Origin: Paulinella micropora
Taxonomy: Eukaryota; Cercozoa; Imbricatea; Euglyphida
Length of the DNA stretch: 56,960 nucleotides
NCBI GenBank assembly: GCA_009731375.1
Contig: BJOX01000026.1
Span: 1,257,398-1,314,357 of the forward strand
Direction: 5' to 3'
Shown: piece by piece, positions 26,190 through 35,729 of the stretch
Numbering within the stretch: the stretch's first letter is position 1
Layout of the letters: every line of letters begins with the position of its first letter
The notes under the pieces: model-generated
Database searches by the model: none
Seen by the model: only the letters and a program-made list of their open reading frames with translations
What the model was told of the DNA's origin: nothing
Made by a program: the position numbers and the translations under genes

Positions 26190-26366
26190 ATGGGGATACA
26201 CAAGAAATATCTCACACCTGAGGACAAACGAAAGGCTAACTCCGAAAAGGCGCTCGCATATTACAAAAGAAATAAGGATGAAATTAATCAAAAAAGGAAG
26301 GAGCAATTAAAAGAACGAAACAGAAAACTTAAAGAATATGAAAAAATGAAGGCGAGAGGAGTATAA
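26190..26366 (+). CDS. short basic protein (58 aa)
   Basis: ATG start directly after the second upstream element, TAA at 26364-26366. It is highly charged: LTPEDKRKANSEKA, then AYYKRNKDEINQKRKEQ, and a Lys/Arg/Glu-rich helix to the end. The Y-Y-K-R-N-K-D-E-I-N-x-K-R pattern occurs in small basic proteins of algal viruses, probably nucleic-acid binding. Predicted as one long helix. Function unknown. Confidence 0.5.
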   Translation: MGIHKKYLTPEDKRKANSEKALAYYKRNKDEINQKRKEQLKERNRKLKEYEKMKARGV

Positions 26367-26503
26367 AAAAAACAAAAAAACGAAAAATGATTTTTTATTA
26401 TGAATTTCATGTTAAAGGTAAGACAATCTTATATATATAAAAAGGTAAAACAATTTAATTTATTTTCATTATTTTTATATCCTCACTAATATAAAAGTAA
26501 AAT

Positions 26504-27262
26504 ATGCCACCACCATTACCGCCCAGACCAACGAAGGAAAATGTAGAACTAGCGAAGGTAAGGGCGAATTTGAGGAAAACTACAACAAGAGAAAACAAAA
26601 GGGAATTTAAAGTAGTAGAGTTAAAATCTAGGCGAGACAATAGATTAAACTCTCTTACATACGACAAGCAAGGATTAGACATAAACTTTTATGATACTGA
26701 CGCATTAGAGCGAGAAGTTCTACTTCCTATACTATTAGATGCTAAAAGAAATGGGATGACAGGAAATGCTGACGTTCATATCACTATAACATACATAACA
26801 GACCACGAAGAATTAAATAGATATTATAAAAAGAAAACATTTAATTCTTTTCAAATAAAAAACTATGACGATTTTATTGAAATGTTGAATGAGTTCAACA
26901 TAAGCAATATTGAAGCGTCTGGACTAGGTTATGACAGGATTATTGAATACGCTAAGGTAGTAGTAGTTCAAGAAAACGGAGGCGGTTGTTATGAAGGAAA
27001 AAACAAATGTAAAAAAACAATATCGGATGAAAATATATTGATATCTCCCGCTAGCAAAAATAATAATTGTTTATTCTTTCTCTGTAAAGACATTCTTAAT
27101 ATGCCACTTATTAACAGAAAAAGATGTAATGATATTAGAGAACAATTCAATCTTTCTAATGATTGTCCTATACCATTTTCTACCGCCGTAAAAATCCTTA
27201 ATACTTTGATAAAGGAAGGGAAGACATACGAAATAACAAATGCCTTAACAAGAGAAATATAA
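26504..27262 (+). CDS. N-terminal part of protein-primed PolB (OTU-like region)
   Basis: 252 codons from an ATG behind a proline-rich start, ending at an in-frame TAA at 27260-27262. The next frame is open without interruption into the polymerase, so this is the polymerase N-terminus separated by a one-base shift near 27210-27262. Residues 186-192 read NNNCLFF, and the downstream piece opens with LENNHYFGL. In Polinton polymerases a NCLF cysteine and a HY histidine of this kind mark an OTU-like fold before the exonuclease, and I infer the same here. Whether the shift is a mutation, an assembly error or programmed slippage cannot be decided from sequence. Confidence 0.75.
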   Translation: MPPPLPPRPTKENVELAKVRANLRKTTTRENKREFKVVELKSRRDNRLNSLTYDKQGLDINFYDTDALEREVLLPILLDAKRNGMTGNADVHITITYITDHEELNRYYKKKTFNSFQIKNYDDFIEMLNEFNISNIEASGLGYDRIIEYAKVVVVQENGGGCYEGKNKCKKTISDENILISPASKNNNCLFFLCKDILNMPLINRKRCNDIREQFNLSNDCPIPFSTAVKILNTLIKEGKTYEITNALTREI

Positions 27263-27294
27263 GCACGAATAACATTGGAGAAGAAGCAGACATT

Positions 27295-29587
27295 ATGATT
27301 TATTTAGAGAACAACCATTATTTTGGATTAACTAAAAGATATAAACAAAAATGTGAAAAATGTTTAAGGAAATATGTCAAAAAACACACTTGTAATCCAA
27401 AAATGATAAATTATGCGAATAGAAAAATTTTGAAGAACGGACGAAGACATTTGATAACCAAATTTGATAAGGATAAAATTAATAACAAAGATGAAGTTAT
27501 TCATTACGACCTAGAAACTTTTAGAAATAACACTCTTGCTGACGGCTTTGATATTCACGACTGCTATATAGTCGGATATACTCAAGGGGCGGAAGGATTT
27601 AAATATTTCGCTGGTGTTGATTGTATTTCTAAATTTCTTGACTTTGTCTTGGAGAGAGGACAAAAATTAACAATAGAATGGGGTAATAGAATGCTTCATA
27701 ATCCAGTCAAGAAAGTAGCAGGAGTAAGAAAGAAGAGAAATAAAGATGAAGAACCACCAATTTTATATGTGAATGGTTTTAACGGGGCGAACTTTGACCA
27801 CTACTTTATTAAACAGGAATTAATAAGAAGAGGTATTAAACCAAAATCTCACATGATTAATAACGGCTCAATAATCTCTTTACAATTTGAAAATATCAAA
27901 ATGTGGGATGTGTGTAAGCATACTCAAGGGACGTTAAAAGAAAACTTAGAAAATATGAAATGTAAAACTCTTAAAGGAGATTTTGACCACGACAAGGCAT
28001 CTACTTGGGAAACAATGAGTGAAGAATTAAGAAATAAGTGTCTTGAATATTTGAAGTGTGATGTTATGGGGTTAAAAGAGTTATATGACAAAATAAACAC
28101 AGAGATATTTGAAAAACACTCAGTGAATTTAACTTCATACATTTCAACTTCAAGCCTTGCTTTCAATATCTGGAAGAAAATGATTGATGGTAAGCACGAT
28201 GTAAGACTCCCAACTATTGAACAAGAGAAGGCGTTTAGAAAAGCGGTTATCGGAGCAAGAACATATCCAAGCAAAAAAAGATTTATTTCAAAACAATACA
28301 AGGACTACTTAGCAGGGAAAATCACATTTGACGAATTAACCGATTATTTAGTTGATGCGGATGTCGTATCTTTATACCCAACAGCGATGCTTAATTTATT
28401 TATGGTTGGAGAAATTAAACTGGCTATCGCACCATTTGATTATAATAATCTTCCTATCGGTATTTACAATGTTGATTATATCTCACCAAAAGACATTCTA
28501 CATTCAAGAATAGGACAGAGAAATAAAATGGGCTCATTAAAGTGGAATTTAGCGGATATGAAAGACCAATGGCTTACAAGTGTTGATATTGAAGATATGA
28601 TTAAGGAAGGCTACGATATAACAATTCATAAAGGATACTATACGGAGGAGGCTGAACCAGTATTCAAAGAATATATATTAGAAATGTTTAAGGCGAAAGA
28701 AAATAGCGAAAAAGGCACACCGCAATATTTATTGGCCAAACTATTTATGAATTCGTTATACGGAAAGATGATACAACGACCTATCCCAACTGAAGCAGAA
28801 TATATTAAATCAAATGAGGAGTATTGGAAATTTTGGACGAAAAATTATATATCTGATGTGGTTGAATTCAAAGATAAAGACGGAAACAAACTTTGGCACG
28901 TATCTGGAATTCCTAGAAAGGAAGAAATAATTGAAGGTAGCATAACGAAACCTTCTCACTACGGGGCTTTCATTCTAGCATATAGCAGGCGAATTATGTA
29001 TAACTACATAAAAGAGGCTAATCCCAATAAATACATAGAGGCTGATTTCTATTACACCGATACCGATAGTCTAGTGTTGCATGTTAGGTTTGCCAAACTA
29101 ATCAAAAGGCTTGGTGATAAATCTCTTGGCGGTATAACAGATGACTTAGGAGATTGCTGTAAGATAATAAGAGGAATATGGATTGCTCCTAAATTGTATG
29201 TGTTAGAATTTACAACGAATGAAGCCTTTCTCCCTTACCTTACTAAGAATGACTTGAAACATAAAGACAAAGGTGTTCATATAATTGAATGCTACGAAAA
29301 CGAAGGAGTAAAAAAGAGATACTACCACCTTAAAGGTAAGGGGTTGAATTCAAAGGGGCTAAATCCAGAAGTATATGAAAAGATGGATTTAGGTGAAAGT
29401 ATTGAAAATGTTAGAGATTTTCAAACGAAATAGCAAACAGCAAAACATTAACCATTTCAGCATTGTTCATACTATAAACATAAAAAGGAAAGTTAATGAG
29501 AATAAATGGTGCGGACGCGAGTTTATCAATAAAAATGATAGTATCCCTAACGGATATCAAACGATGTTTATGAGCAAGCAAAAATGA
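27295..29587 (+). CDS. polB: protein-primed DNA polymerase B (exonuclease and polymerase domains)
   Basis: The main frame is 712 codons. A C20xxC23...H31xC33 zinc knuckle is followed by ExoI YDLET (71-75), ExoII GFNGANFDHYF (161-171) and ExoIII YLKCD (252-256). Polymerase motif A is DADVVSLYPTAM (354-365), motif B KLFMNSLYGKM (482-492) and motif C YTDTDS (587-592). All key acidic residues are present. The enzyme copies the element from a terminal protein primer. The frame stops at 29433, and the conserved C-terminus (KWCGREF, NDSIPNGY) continues one frame over to 29587, so a second frameshift lies near 29410-29430. The end overlaps the first stem-loop. Confidence 0.95.
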
Positions 29588-29620
29588 GCATAGCGAATGA
29601 AAGCGATGCTCATAAATATC
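29562..29620 (+). repeat. intergenic stem-loop H1 (plus orientation)
   Basis: Outer GATGTT/AAATATC with arms TTATGAGCA and TGCTCATAA and an ATGAGC-AGCGAATGAAAGCG loop. Overlaps the 3' end of polB. Nearly identical to the stem-loops at 30679 and 32084. Confidence 0.85.
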
Positions 29621-29671
29621 AATTAATTAATTTTTTTTCAATAAATTTTTTTTACCAGTCTATATAGACCA

Positions 29672-29961
29672 ATGACCACCCTCACCAGATTATGTGAGAA
29701 GTTTGAGAAACTCTCTATTGAAAATAAAAAAGAAACATTTTCTCTTACCGATGTTAAAAAGATAATTACTGACGAAATCCAAATGATTGAAAATGCACGG
29801 GCAGGTAAGCCAAGGGATATTTTTCCATTTGGTAAGTATAAAGGTAAGAAAATTCAAGATGTTGCTACAATTGACAAACCATACCTTGAATGGTTATGAA
29901 ACAGCCGTGGTTTGAGAAATTTACTGACATTAAAAGTGAAGTAAAAAATACATATAATTGA
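29672..29961 (+). CDS. ExoX C-terminal/DUF3820-like small protein, frameshifted
   Basis: ATG start. The first 75 codons end in FPFGKYKGKKIQDV and DKPYLEWL, then a TGA; one base over, the frame continues MKQPWFEKFTD to a TGA at 29959-29961. The pattern F-G-K-[YH]-K-G...Y-L-x-W-L is the small domain found at the C-terminus of exonuclease X and in DUF3820 proteins. It probably binds nucleic acid; no nuclease core is present. A paralogue follows at 30142-30586. Sits in the cassette between stem-loops H1 and the one at 29960. Confidence 0.6.
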
Positions 29962-30032
29962 TATTCTTAAATCTACACTCCAATCTCAAATTTGTTTGAG
30001 ATACCCCGCTCCCGTGTTTTTTACGAACATCG
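29960..30032 (-). repeat. intergenic stem-loop (minus orientation)
   Basis: Starts GATATTCTTAAATCTACAC and ends GTGTTTTTTACGAACATCG; arms pair imperfectly. The loop holds a nested ATCTCAAA/TTTGAGAT hairpin. It overlaps the stop of the preceding gene. Confidence 0.75.
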
Positions 30033-30067
30033 TTTTCTTTTAATTATTTTTATTTAAATTTTTTTTT

Positions 30068-30131
30068 GATGTTTTAGAATATAGCGAGAAATCTTGCGAT
30101 TAGCAAGATAGAAGCGTAATTCTAAAATATC
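30068..30131 (+). repeat. intergenic stem-loop (plus orientation)
   Basis: Arms TTTTAGAAT and ATTCTAAAA. The loop holds a nested hairpin ATCTTGCGATTAGCAAGAT, the same 19-mer as in the stem-loop at 42781. Confidence 0.85.
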
Positions 30132-30141
30132 TTTATATAAG

Positions 30142-30586
30142 ATGACTGACCTGAGCACCAAACAGGACTACTTGAGTGAAATTGAAAAATGGAGCCTTGA
30201 CAGCGAAATTAAGAAACCTTCAATTAAATGGACTAAGCCTGATATTGTTTCTTTCTATGAGCAATATAAACCACGTGATGACAATGTGAAAGTAGTTATA
30301 CCTTTAGAAAACGTGTTGGACGAAGAGCCGAGCAAATCGTTGTTTTGGACTACCCCAAAACAACAATACCTTTTAAGGAGACTGATTTAAAAGAGACTGG
30401 AATTACCGAAATAAAGGCTACTGTAGGCGAAGAGATAGCACAAAATGAAACCTATATTTTCTACAATATGGTAAGTATAAAAAAATGAAAATTGAAAATG
30501 TTGCTAAGATTGATAAACCATACCTTGAATATTTAATTCAACAACCTTATTTTAATAATAAAGATGCGGTAAAAAAATATCTCTGA
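30142..30586 (+). CDS. second ExoX C-terminal-like protein, frameshifted
   Basis: ATG start 10 bases after the stem-loop. The first ~75 codons are acidic (KPDIVSFYEQYKPRDD) and run out of frame near 30365. A middle piece is open in another frame (KETDLKETGITEIKATVGEE), and the last piece reads GKYKKMKIENVAKIDKPYL and ends TGA at 30584-30586. The GKYKxxKI...DKPYLEYL end is paralogous to the gene at 29672-29961. At least two one-base shifts are needed. Role unknown; the shared end suggests a duplicated nucleic-acid-binding module with a different N-terminus. Confidence 0.55.
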
Positions 30587-30638
30587 TATTCGTAAATCCA
30601 CACTCCCGCTAACGCTCCCGTGTGTTTTACGAACATCG
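30585..30638 (-). repeat. intergenic stem-loop (minus orientation)
   Basis: Arms TTCGTAAATCCACAC and GTGTGTTTTACGAA inside GATA/CATCG ends. Begins within the stop codon of the preceding gene. Confidence 0.85.
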
Positions 30639-30678
30639 CCTCCCGTTTATTTTTTTCATTATTTACTTCACTTTTAAA

Positions 30679-30737
30679 CGATGTTTATGAGCAAGCAAAA
30701 ATGAGCGTAGCGAATGAAAGCGATGCTCATAAATATC
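30679..30737 (+). repeat. intergenic stem-loop (plus orientation)
   Basis: Arms TTATGAGCA/TGCTCATAA, near-identical to 29562-29620. Its last base is the first base of the reverse-complement stop of the minus-strand gene that follows. Confidence 0.85.
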
Positions 30738-31975
30738 TATTGGTCTTCTACGAAGTTATCGATAATATTGATATTTCCTCCTCCACCAGCAGAGACAGAC
30801 TTCTGCGTAAAAGTTAATACATCACTCGGCGATAGGTATATATCATAACTTCTAAGATTGATTTGTTGAGTTGATTGAGAATTTACATATAGTTTAAAAA
30901 TTGTTGTTCCATTTGCGATAGCACTCGCCTTTGTGTCAGTATCTACAATTGAATACTTAGAATCAACATCTGCAAAACCTGCTCCAGTTAGTGTTTCATT
31001 TAATACCATTCTGACAACATTCGACTTAGTATCTTCATTTGTAATACTTATCAAAGTTGGATAAACATTTGAATAATTTGTTAAATTAGCACCGCCCGCA
31101 TCAAATACCGCTTTGTTTCTTATACTAATAATAGGACTTTCAGTGGTGTTTGCTGCTTTACTTCCTTCCACTTCGTTTGTTATGCTGGTATTAATAGTAT
31201 TCGTTCCTTCAATGAATAAACTGGCACTCGCTGTTTTAAGAATTTGTATTCCAGTCTTTGCATCATTTCTCATGACTGCCGTAAAAGGTAATGTTGTATT
31301 TCGCAGGCTTACACCAGTATTAGCATTCGCATACTCAATCATATGAACTAATTGAAATAATCCTGTTATGGGATTTTCAATATAAAACTTAATAGCACCA
31401 AACCCAAGATACTGAAATTGAATTTGAAATACATTTCCTTTGCTCCAGTCTAAGTCTGGCATAGCATAATTTCCATCGCAAGGGTCGTCCCAATCTACTT
31501 GGTCAATATAATCTACAGCACCTCCCGCACAATGTGCGATATTCATTCCTGCTTGATTTTTGTAAAAATAAAATCCATCGTTAAGGTCATTTCCTATTCC
31601 AATAAATGAATAGTAATCTTTTGTATCATCCGTTGTCCATAGAGCAGTAAAGCGGGCTAGGACACCCATTCCAGTTCTATATTTTATTCTCCTTTTACTT
31701 ACCAGTCTAGCATCTGCCGTAGCATCAGCAGTTGTTTTCAATTCAGCCATATTATTCAAAAATGACACAGACGATTTTGTTTCTGTTTTTGTCCATATCC
31801 TAGTATTAATGGTATATGGAAAGATTTCTTGTAAAACTGGCGTTAATTGACCTACTACTGCTTCGCCAAAAGCGGTTTTTGAATTATTTGTTTCAACGTG
31901 TCCATCATATCCAACGCTGACATTTATAAATTCGCCGTCAGGATTTTCTGCGATTAAGTTTCTCTGATGAGACAT
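30737..31975 (-). CDS. putative virion structural protein (412 aa)
   Basis: One intact frame with ATG directly after a stem-loop arm (AATATC-A-ATG). The N-terminus contains GEAVVGQLTPVLQ. The middle has LVSKRRIKYRTGMGVLARFTALW, followed by a GIGNDLNDGFYFY region; this R-x-G-x-G...R-F-T-A-L-F followed by G-I-G...D-G-F-x-F pattern is shared by a family of structural proteins in tailed phages and algal viruses. The C-terminal half is beta-rich and low in charge, ending in a GGGGN linker. Probably a fibre, spike or decoration protein. It stands alone in its stem-loop-bounded cassette. Confidence 0.6.
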   Translation of the reverse strand: MSHQRNLIAENPDGEFINVSVGYDGHVETNNSKTAFGEAVVGQLTPVLQEIFPYTINTRIWTKTETKSSVSFLNNMAELKTTADATADARLVSKRRIKYRTGMGVLARFTALWTTDDTKDYYSFIGIGNDLNDGFYFYKNQAGMNIAHCAGGAVDYIDQVDWDDPCDGNYAMPDLDWSKGNVFQIQFQYLGFGAIKFYIENPITGLFQLVHMIEYANANTGVSLRNTTLPFTAVMRNDAKTGIQILKTASASLFIEGTNTINTSITNEVEGSKAANTTESPIISIRNKAVFDAGGANLTNYSNVYPTLISITNEDTKSNVVRMVLNETLTGAGFADVDSKYSIVDTDTKASAIANGTTIFKLYVNSQSTQQINLRSYDIYLSPSDVLTFTQKSVSAGGGGNINIIDNFVEDQ

Positions 31976-31976
31976 T

Positions 31977-32026
31977 GATATTTATAATCGCGCTCTCGTT
32001 TCACTCACGCTTATTACAAAATATCG
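31977..32026 (-). repeat. intergenic stem-loop (minus orientation)
   Basis: Arms TTTATAATCGCG and CGCTTATTACAAA. Starts one base from the initiator ATG of the gene on the left. Confidence 0.75.
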
Positions 32027-32083
32027 TTTTTTTAAATACCAAAAAATAAATATTTTACTTTTCCTCTTTATTTTTTTCTTTTA

Positions 32084-32142
32084 CGATGTTTATGAGCAAG
32101 CGAAAATGAGCGAAGCGAATGAAAGCGATGCTCATAAATATC
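32084..32142 (+). repeat. intergenic stem-loop (plus orientation)
   Basis: Third copy of the TTATGAGCA/TGCTCATAA type, with an ATGAGCGAAGCGAATGAAAG loop. Overlaps the TGA stop of the capsid gene. Confidence 0.85.
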
Positions 32143-33589
32143 AACTAATGGAAATCATATTTGCCTTAACCTGAACCTCCCTCTGAGTGATTGCTACACT
32201 TACGTGCTGATGAGCATTATTCTGTGTAGTGCTAATGAACTCCCATCGTCTCTCATTGGTCAAGCCCGCTAACTTCATTTTGGTCTTTGCTCCACAGCGG
32301 GCGGGTATTATCCCAAGTATCAACCCAGAACCAGTTGTATTGATACACATTTGAATTCATCAAAACAGAACCTTCAAGTTTAGGTTTCAAGCACATATAA
32401 TCTTCAAAACTAGCGGGAAATATTTCAAATTCTTGAAGTCGTGCCCCGTCAAGTGTGGTATGAAAACTGGTAGTCTTAGCGTTTGCTCTGTTATCAATAT
32501 CATAAGCAGTATTCTTGTTTTCTGTGTTGTTAAAGAGTGTGTGATAAATTTTCTTCAACCTTTTACCATGTCCCCTATCAAAGCGGAGAATGATATTTTG
32601 TGTAGTGGATTGAGCAATGGAATTTTATAAACATAAGGATAATCAATATTAAAACTCATACCTTCAGCACTCGCTACCTTTTGTTGAATTGATTGAATGA
32701 CATCGGGATTAGTCTCTACAGCAAGGAACAAGTTAAGACTAGAAACACTTACATTACCAGCGGCAGCAACAAGCACTCCTCCACCCGGTGACGAAGCATC
32801 GTTATTGTAATAATAAATTTAGGGGTCTGTTGCCATACAATACGCATATTCAAAATCTCTGGAAACATAATAGTCTTATCAAGGGCGAAAATGGTATTGT
32901 AAAGCATACCGAGATTAATCTTAACAGCGATAGAAGGCTCAGCAGAAGTAGCCGCACCACCCGAGAAATACTTAGCCTCATTATATTCAACATTAACAAG
33001 GATAGGTTCCAGCAGTGCCATCAGATAGAGCGGAATCGTCGTGGCGACGAGCATTTACACTAGGCACTTTGTAGTATGTTTGAATTGCGTCTCTAACAGT
33101 AGCGTAGGCTACTGAAGTATCAATTGCTTGCCTTTCTGCTCTACTACCGATAACAATCTTTCCAGCATTACACTTTTGAAGCATACATCCCGCACCACTT
33201 CCATTATCGTGGTTTTCAAGTGTGAGAAAGTCCTTCATAGAAGTCTCTGCCTTCCAAACAATCTTCGTAAAATTACCAACTTCATTTACATCACACAGAT
33301 AAACACCGCTACGGGTTTGAAGTTGAATTTGTCTAATAGGAGCCAGACAATCCATATAGCATTTGTTATAGTTCGCGGCAATTGATGGTGGGGCATAAGT
33401 AAAACTCAAGACAGAGCGGGCTAAGTTAAATGGCCTGCTGATAAGGTCAAAGTTGCTTTCTTGTCCTCCTGCGGTAGTAACAGTAATAGCCCCCGCACCT
33501 TCTCTCGGAGTTAGCTTATTCAAACGATACGAAGCACTGATGTAGTCAGTTCTAGAAAAGTCTAGTTCGCCTCCGTGTTGAGTTTGCAT
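32141..33589 (-). CDS. putative double-jelly-roll major capsid protein, frameshifted
   Basis: Five minus-strand reading segments (33589-32993, 33054-32749, 32776-32555, 32558-32253, 32350-32141) run end to end as one ~480-residue protein with four one-base shifts. The N-terminus reads MQTQHGGELDFSRTDYISAS. The middle is beta-rich with NMRIVWQQTPKFI, and the end carries YQYNWFWVDTWDNTRPLW and closes VAITQREVQVKANMISIS. Length, beta content, neutral charge, the QREV...NMISIS ending and its position beside penton, protease and ATPase fit the capsid protein of polinton-like viruses. Assignment rests on resemblance and context; a structure prediction would settle it. Confidence 0.7.
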
Positions 33590-33599
33590 TTTTGTTTTC

Positions 33600-33652
33600 G
33601 ATATTTTAGAATTTCACTTCGTGCTTCGCAGTATCGTTTATTCTAAAACATC
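33600..33652 (-). repeat. intergenic stem-loop (minus orientation)
   Basis: Arms TTTTAGAAT and ATTCTAAAA, loop CACTTCGTGCTTCGCAGT. Lies ten bases from the capsid ATG. Confidence 0.85.
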
Positions 33653-33699
33653 TATTTTATTTTAAAAAAATAAATAATCGATATTAACTTACTTACAAT

Positions 33700-33753
33700 C
33701 GATGTTCATAAACCGCACGAGAATGAGAATGAAAGTGCGGATTTATGAATATC
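33700..33753 (+). repeat. intergenic stem-loop (plus orientation)
   Basis: Arms TTCATAAACCGCAC and GTGCGGATTTATGAA. The stop of the penton-like gene lies inside it. Confidence 0.85.
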
Positions 33754-34596
33754 TCTGTTTCAAAAGATTGAAGAATGATGTAAATAAATTAAAATAATTC
33801 GTTTCCCTGTAAATCAACAATGTCATAACAATACCTAACCCATTAAGATTTATAGCCTGATCGTTTTCGTCTGTAAGATAAAACCTATATACATTATTTG
33901 AACTGGCTGATAATTTCTTACCATACTCCGACCCACTTCCGTCATATATAACGGCTCCAAATGGAATTTCGTTGGCGGTGTATATTTCTTGTAGCACGTG
34001 ATTATCTCCTTCACCAACTAAGTCCGATTGAAGGTATAAAGTCTTTTCGCCAGTTAGAATAATTACGTTCGGCGATTTAACAAAATTATTAGCGAAGAAA
34101 TATGTAGAATTTCTATCAAACCCCATAACCTCGTGAATACGGGTATCACCATCAAATATAAACCGCGGTTGAATTCCCTTATTCTCTGACACACTGAATG
34201 TTAATTTGCCATCCTTTGGTTCTATGTTGGTATTATTACTGGATACAACATAAGTATAATTATTTAGGCTGTCTGCGGTTAGCACCTCCGACAACTTATT
34301 TTTTAGATTGTTCATTGTGTAGTTTCCCTCAGGTATCGTAATTAAAGCCTCATACCCGTCTTCGCTGAGTGTAAAAATATTATTGTAAGGACTGGCGACT
34401 GAGTAATAAGATTTTGGAACATAGATATGAAGAATTTTACAATGTGTGGGATTGTCTAGTGATTTTAAGTTTATTTCGTGTGTAAAATCCGAGTCTGTGC
34501 NNNNNNNNNNCGTGTAAAGTCGCTATCTGTGCCAGTTATTCTGTTTTTGCTGTTGATATAGTAAATACCCGAACTTCTTCCTCCCTTATACTCCAT
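33743..34596 (-). CDS. putative penton (minor capsid) protein
   Basis: ATG at 34596 follows the stem-loop arm AAATATC directly. The N-terminus reads MEYKGGRSSGIYYINSKNR, then a DSDFTHEINL strand, HIYVPKSYYSV, and ITIPEGNYTMNNL, then YFFANN, GAVIYDGSG and a C-terminal helix. The opening S-x-N-R-x-x-G-T-x-x-D-F followed by I-P-K-S-Y-Y and I-P-x-G-N-Y-T is the pattern I associate with minor capsid/penton proteins of polinton-like viruses. A 10-N gap at 34501-34510 splits codons 33-36, and the sequence on each side repeats the same residues, so the gap is an overlap artefact. About 280 residues. Confidence 0.6.
34501..34510. other. 10-N scaffold join inside penton gene
   Basis: Both sides encode the same ~7 residues with different codons (plus-strand CGTGTAAAGTCGCTATCTGT against CGTGTGTAAAATCCGAGTCT). 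The assembler joined two overlapping but diverged sequences. Confidence 0.85.
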
Positions 34597-34648
34597 GATA
34601 TTTAGAATTGCGCTTCGTGCTCCGCACTCTCGCTTATTCTAAACATCG
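34597..34648 (-). repeat. intergenic stem-loop (minus orientation)
   Basis: Arms TTTAGAATTGCG and CGCTTATTCTAAA. Abuts the penton ATG. Confidence 0.85.
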
Positions 34649-34681
34649 TTTTGTTCTTTATTGAAAAAATAAATCGGGTTT

Positions 34682-34740
34682 CGATGTTTATCAACAAACG
34701 AGAATGAGCAAAGCGAATGAAAGTGAAGTTGATAAATATC
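34682..34740 (+). repeat. intergenic stem-loop (plus orientation)
   Basis: Arms TTTATCAAC and GTTGATAAA, loop ACGAGAATGAGCAAAGCGAA. Ends two bases before the protease stop. Confidence 0.85.
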
Positions 34741-34742
34741 AT

Positions 34743-35729
34743 TTACAAATAGGTGTCAAACCCATACCCATTCTGTGCTTTTAACTTTTTCGCTTCTTCT
34801 TCTTTTAAGTCTGTATATCCACTAGCAAACTTAAACCTGTTGCCTTTCGCTCGCTCCATTAAAAATCTCATACTATGCCAACCGCACGTGTCTGAGGTGT
34901 TTGATTGTTGTTTTACTTGATTAAGCTTCATTAATAAATAACTATCGGGGTGGCTTTTATCTATTAGTTGTTTCATTTGTTGTTGAAAGTCTTCTGTCGG
35001 CTCATAAAGTGCTAAGGGATCATAGACTTCAACACTCCTGTCTTTATCTAGACTTATCCATATTGCGATCCAATGAGACCCTGCTTGCTTGTGATTGTCC
35101 AAATTCATAATAAATCCATATCGCTTTCTGCTTCCTGGCTTCAACTTGTTGATTTCATCACTGGCTATTGCTCCGAGATACCATCCATATTTTTTCATTA
35201 TGTCATCTATTTCATTAGTCATTAAACCACGACCTTCTCCCTGCTGATCTGTTTCGACGCGTCGAAATAGATCTGGTTGCTCTTGCTGTTGCTCTGGTGT
35301 CTCCGCGACGCTCGTGGGTATGGCTGTCTCCTCTTGCTGTTGTTGCTGTGGCTCCGCAGAACTTGTGCTCGGGGGTGGTGCTACATCTGAAGGTTGTGTC
35401 TCCGCTGGTTGTGGATTTGTCATTTCAAATATAAGTTGTTTGGCATCTGGAGAATTTTCAAAACGGGGTGGGTCTATTGGCGATAGAGTGCTATTTACAG
35501 GAGTTTTTTTTTCTTCATTCTTTTTGCTTTCATTTTTAGCAATCATTTTTGTTGTAAATTGTTCTAGTTTATCCCATCCATCTTCTGCCGATGATATGTT
35601 TTCAGTGATTTTTTGTGTGTATAACCATCTCTTTAAACTAGTGGCGTAGTCGTTTGAACCTTTGTTTTTTATTATAGGGATATTAATGCCTGCTTTTTTA
35701 AGGTGATTTATTATTGTATTATTTTTCAT
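34743..35729 (-). CDS. adenovirus-type cysteine protease (maturation protease)
   Basis: An intact 328-residue frame. The N-terminal half is a helical region followed by a low-complexity Pro/Gln linker (residues 80-155). The C-terminal half is the protease: AGSHWIAIWI places the catalytic His at about 219, VEVYDPL gives the acidic residue at about 237, and KQQSNTSDTCGWHSMRFL gives the oxyanion Gln and the catalytic Cys at about 282. This His-Asp-Gln-Cys order is that of adenain/Ulp1-like proteases that mature the capsids of Polintons and virophages. Its start overlaps the upstream gene's stop by 4 bases (ATGA), so the two are probably co-translated. The linker may be a scaffold or packing domain. 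Confidence 0.85.
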   Translation of the reverse strand: MKNNTIINHLKKAGINIPIIKNKGSNDYATSLKRWLYTQKITENISSAEDGWDKLEQFTTKMIAKNESKKNEEKKTPVNSTLSPIDPPRFENSPDAKQLIFEMTNPQPAETQPSDVAPPPSTSSAEPQQQQQEETAIPTSVAETPEQQQEQPDLFRRVETDQQGEGRGLMTNEIDDIMKKYGWYLGAIASDEINKLKPGSRKRYGFIMNLDNHKQAGSHWIAIWISLDKDRSVEVYDPLALYEPTEDFQQQMKQLIDKSHPDSYLLMKLNQVKQQSNTSDTCGWHSMRFLMERAKGNRFKFASGYTDLKEEEAKKLKAQNGYGFDTYL

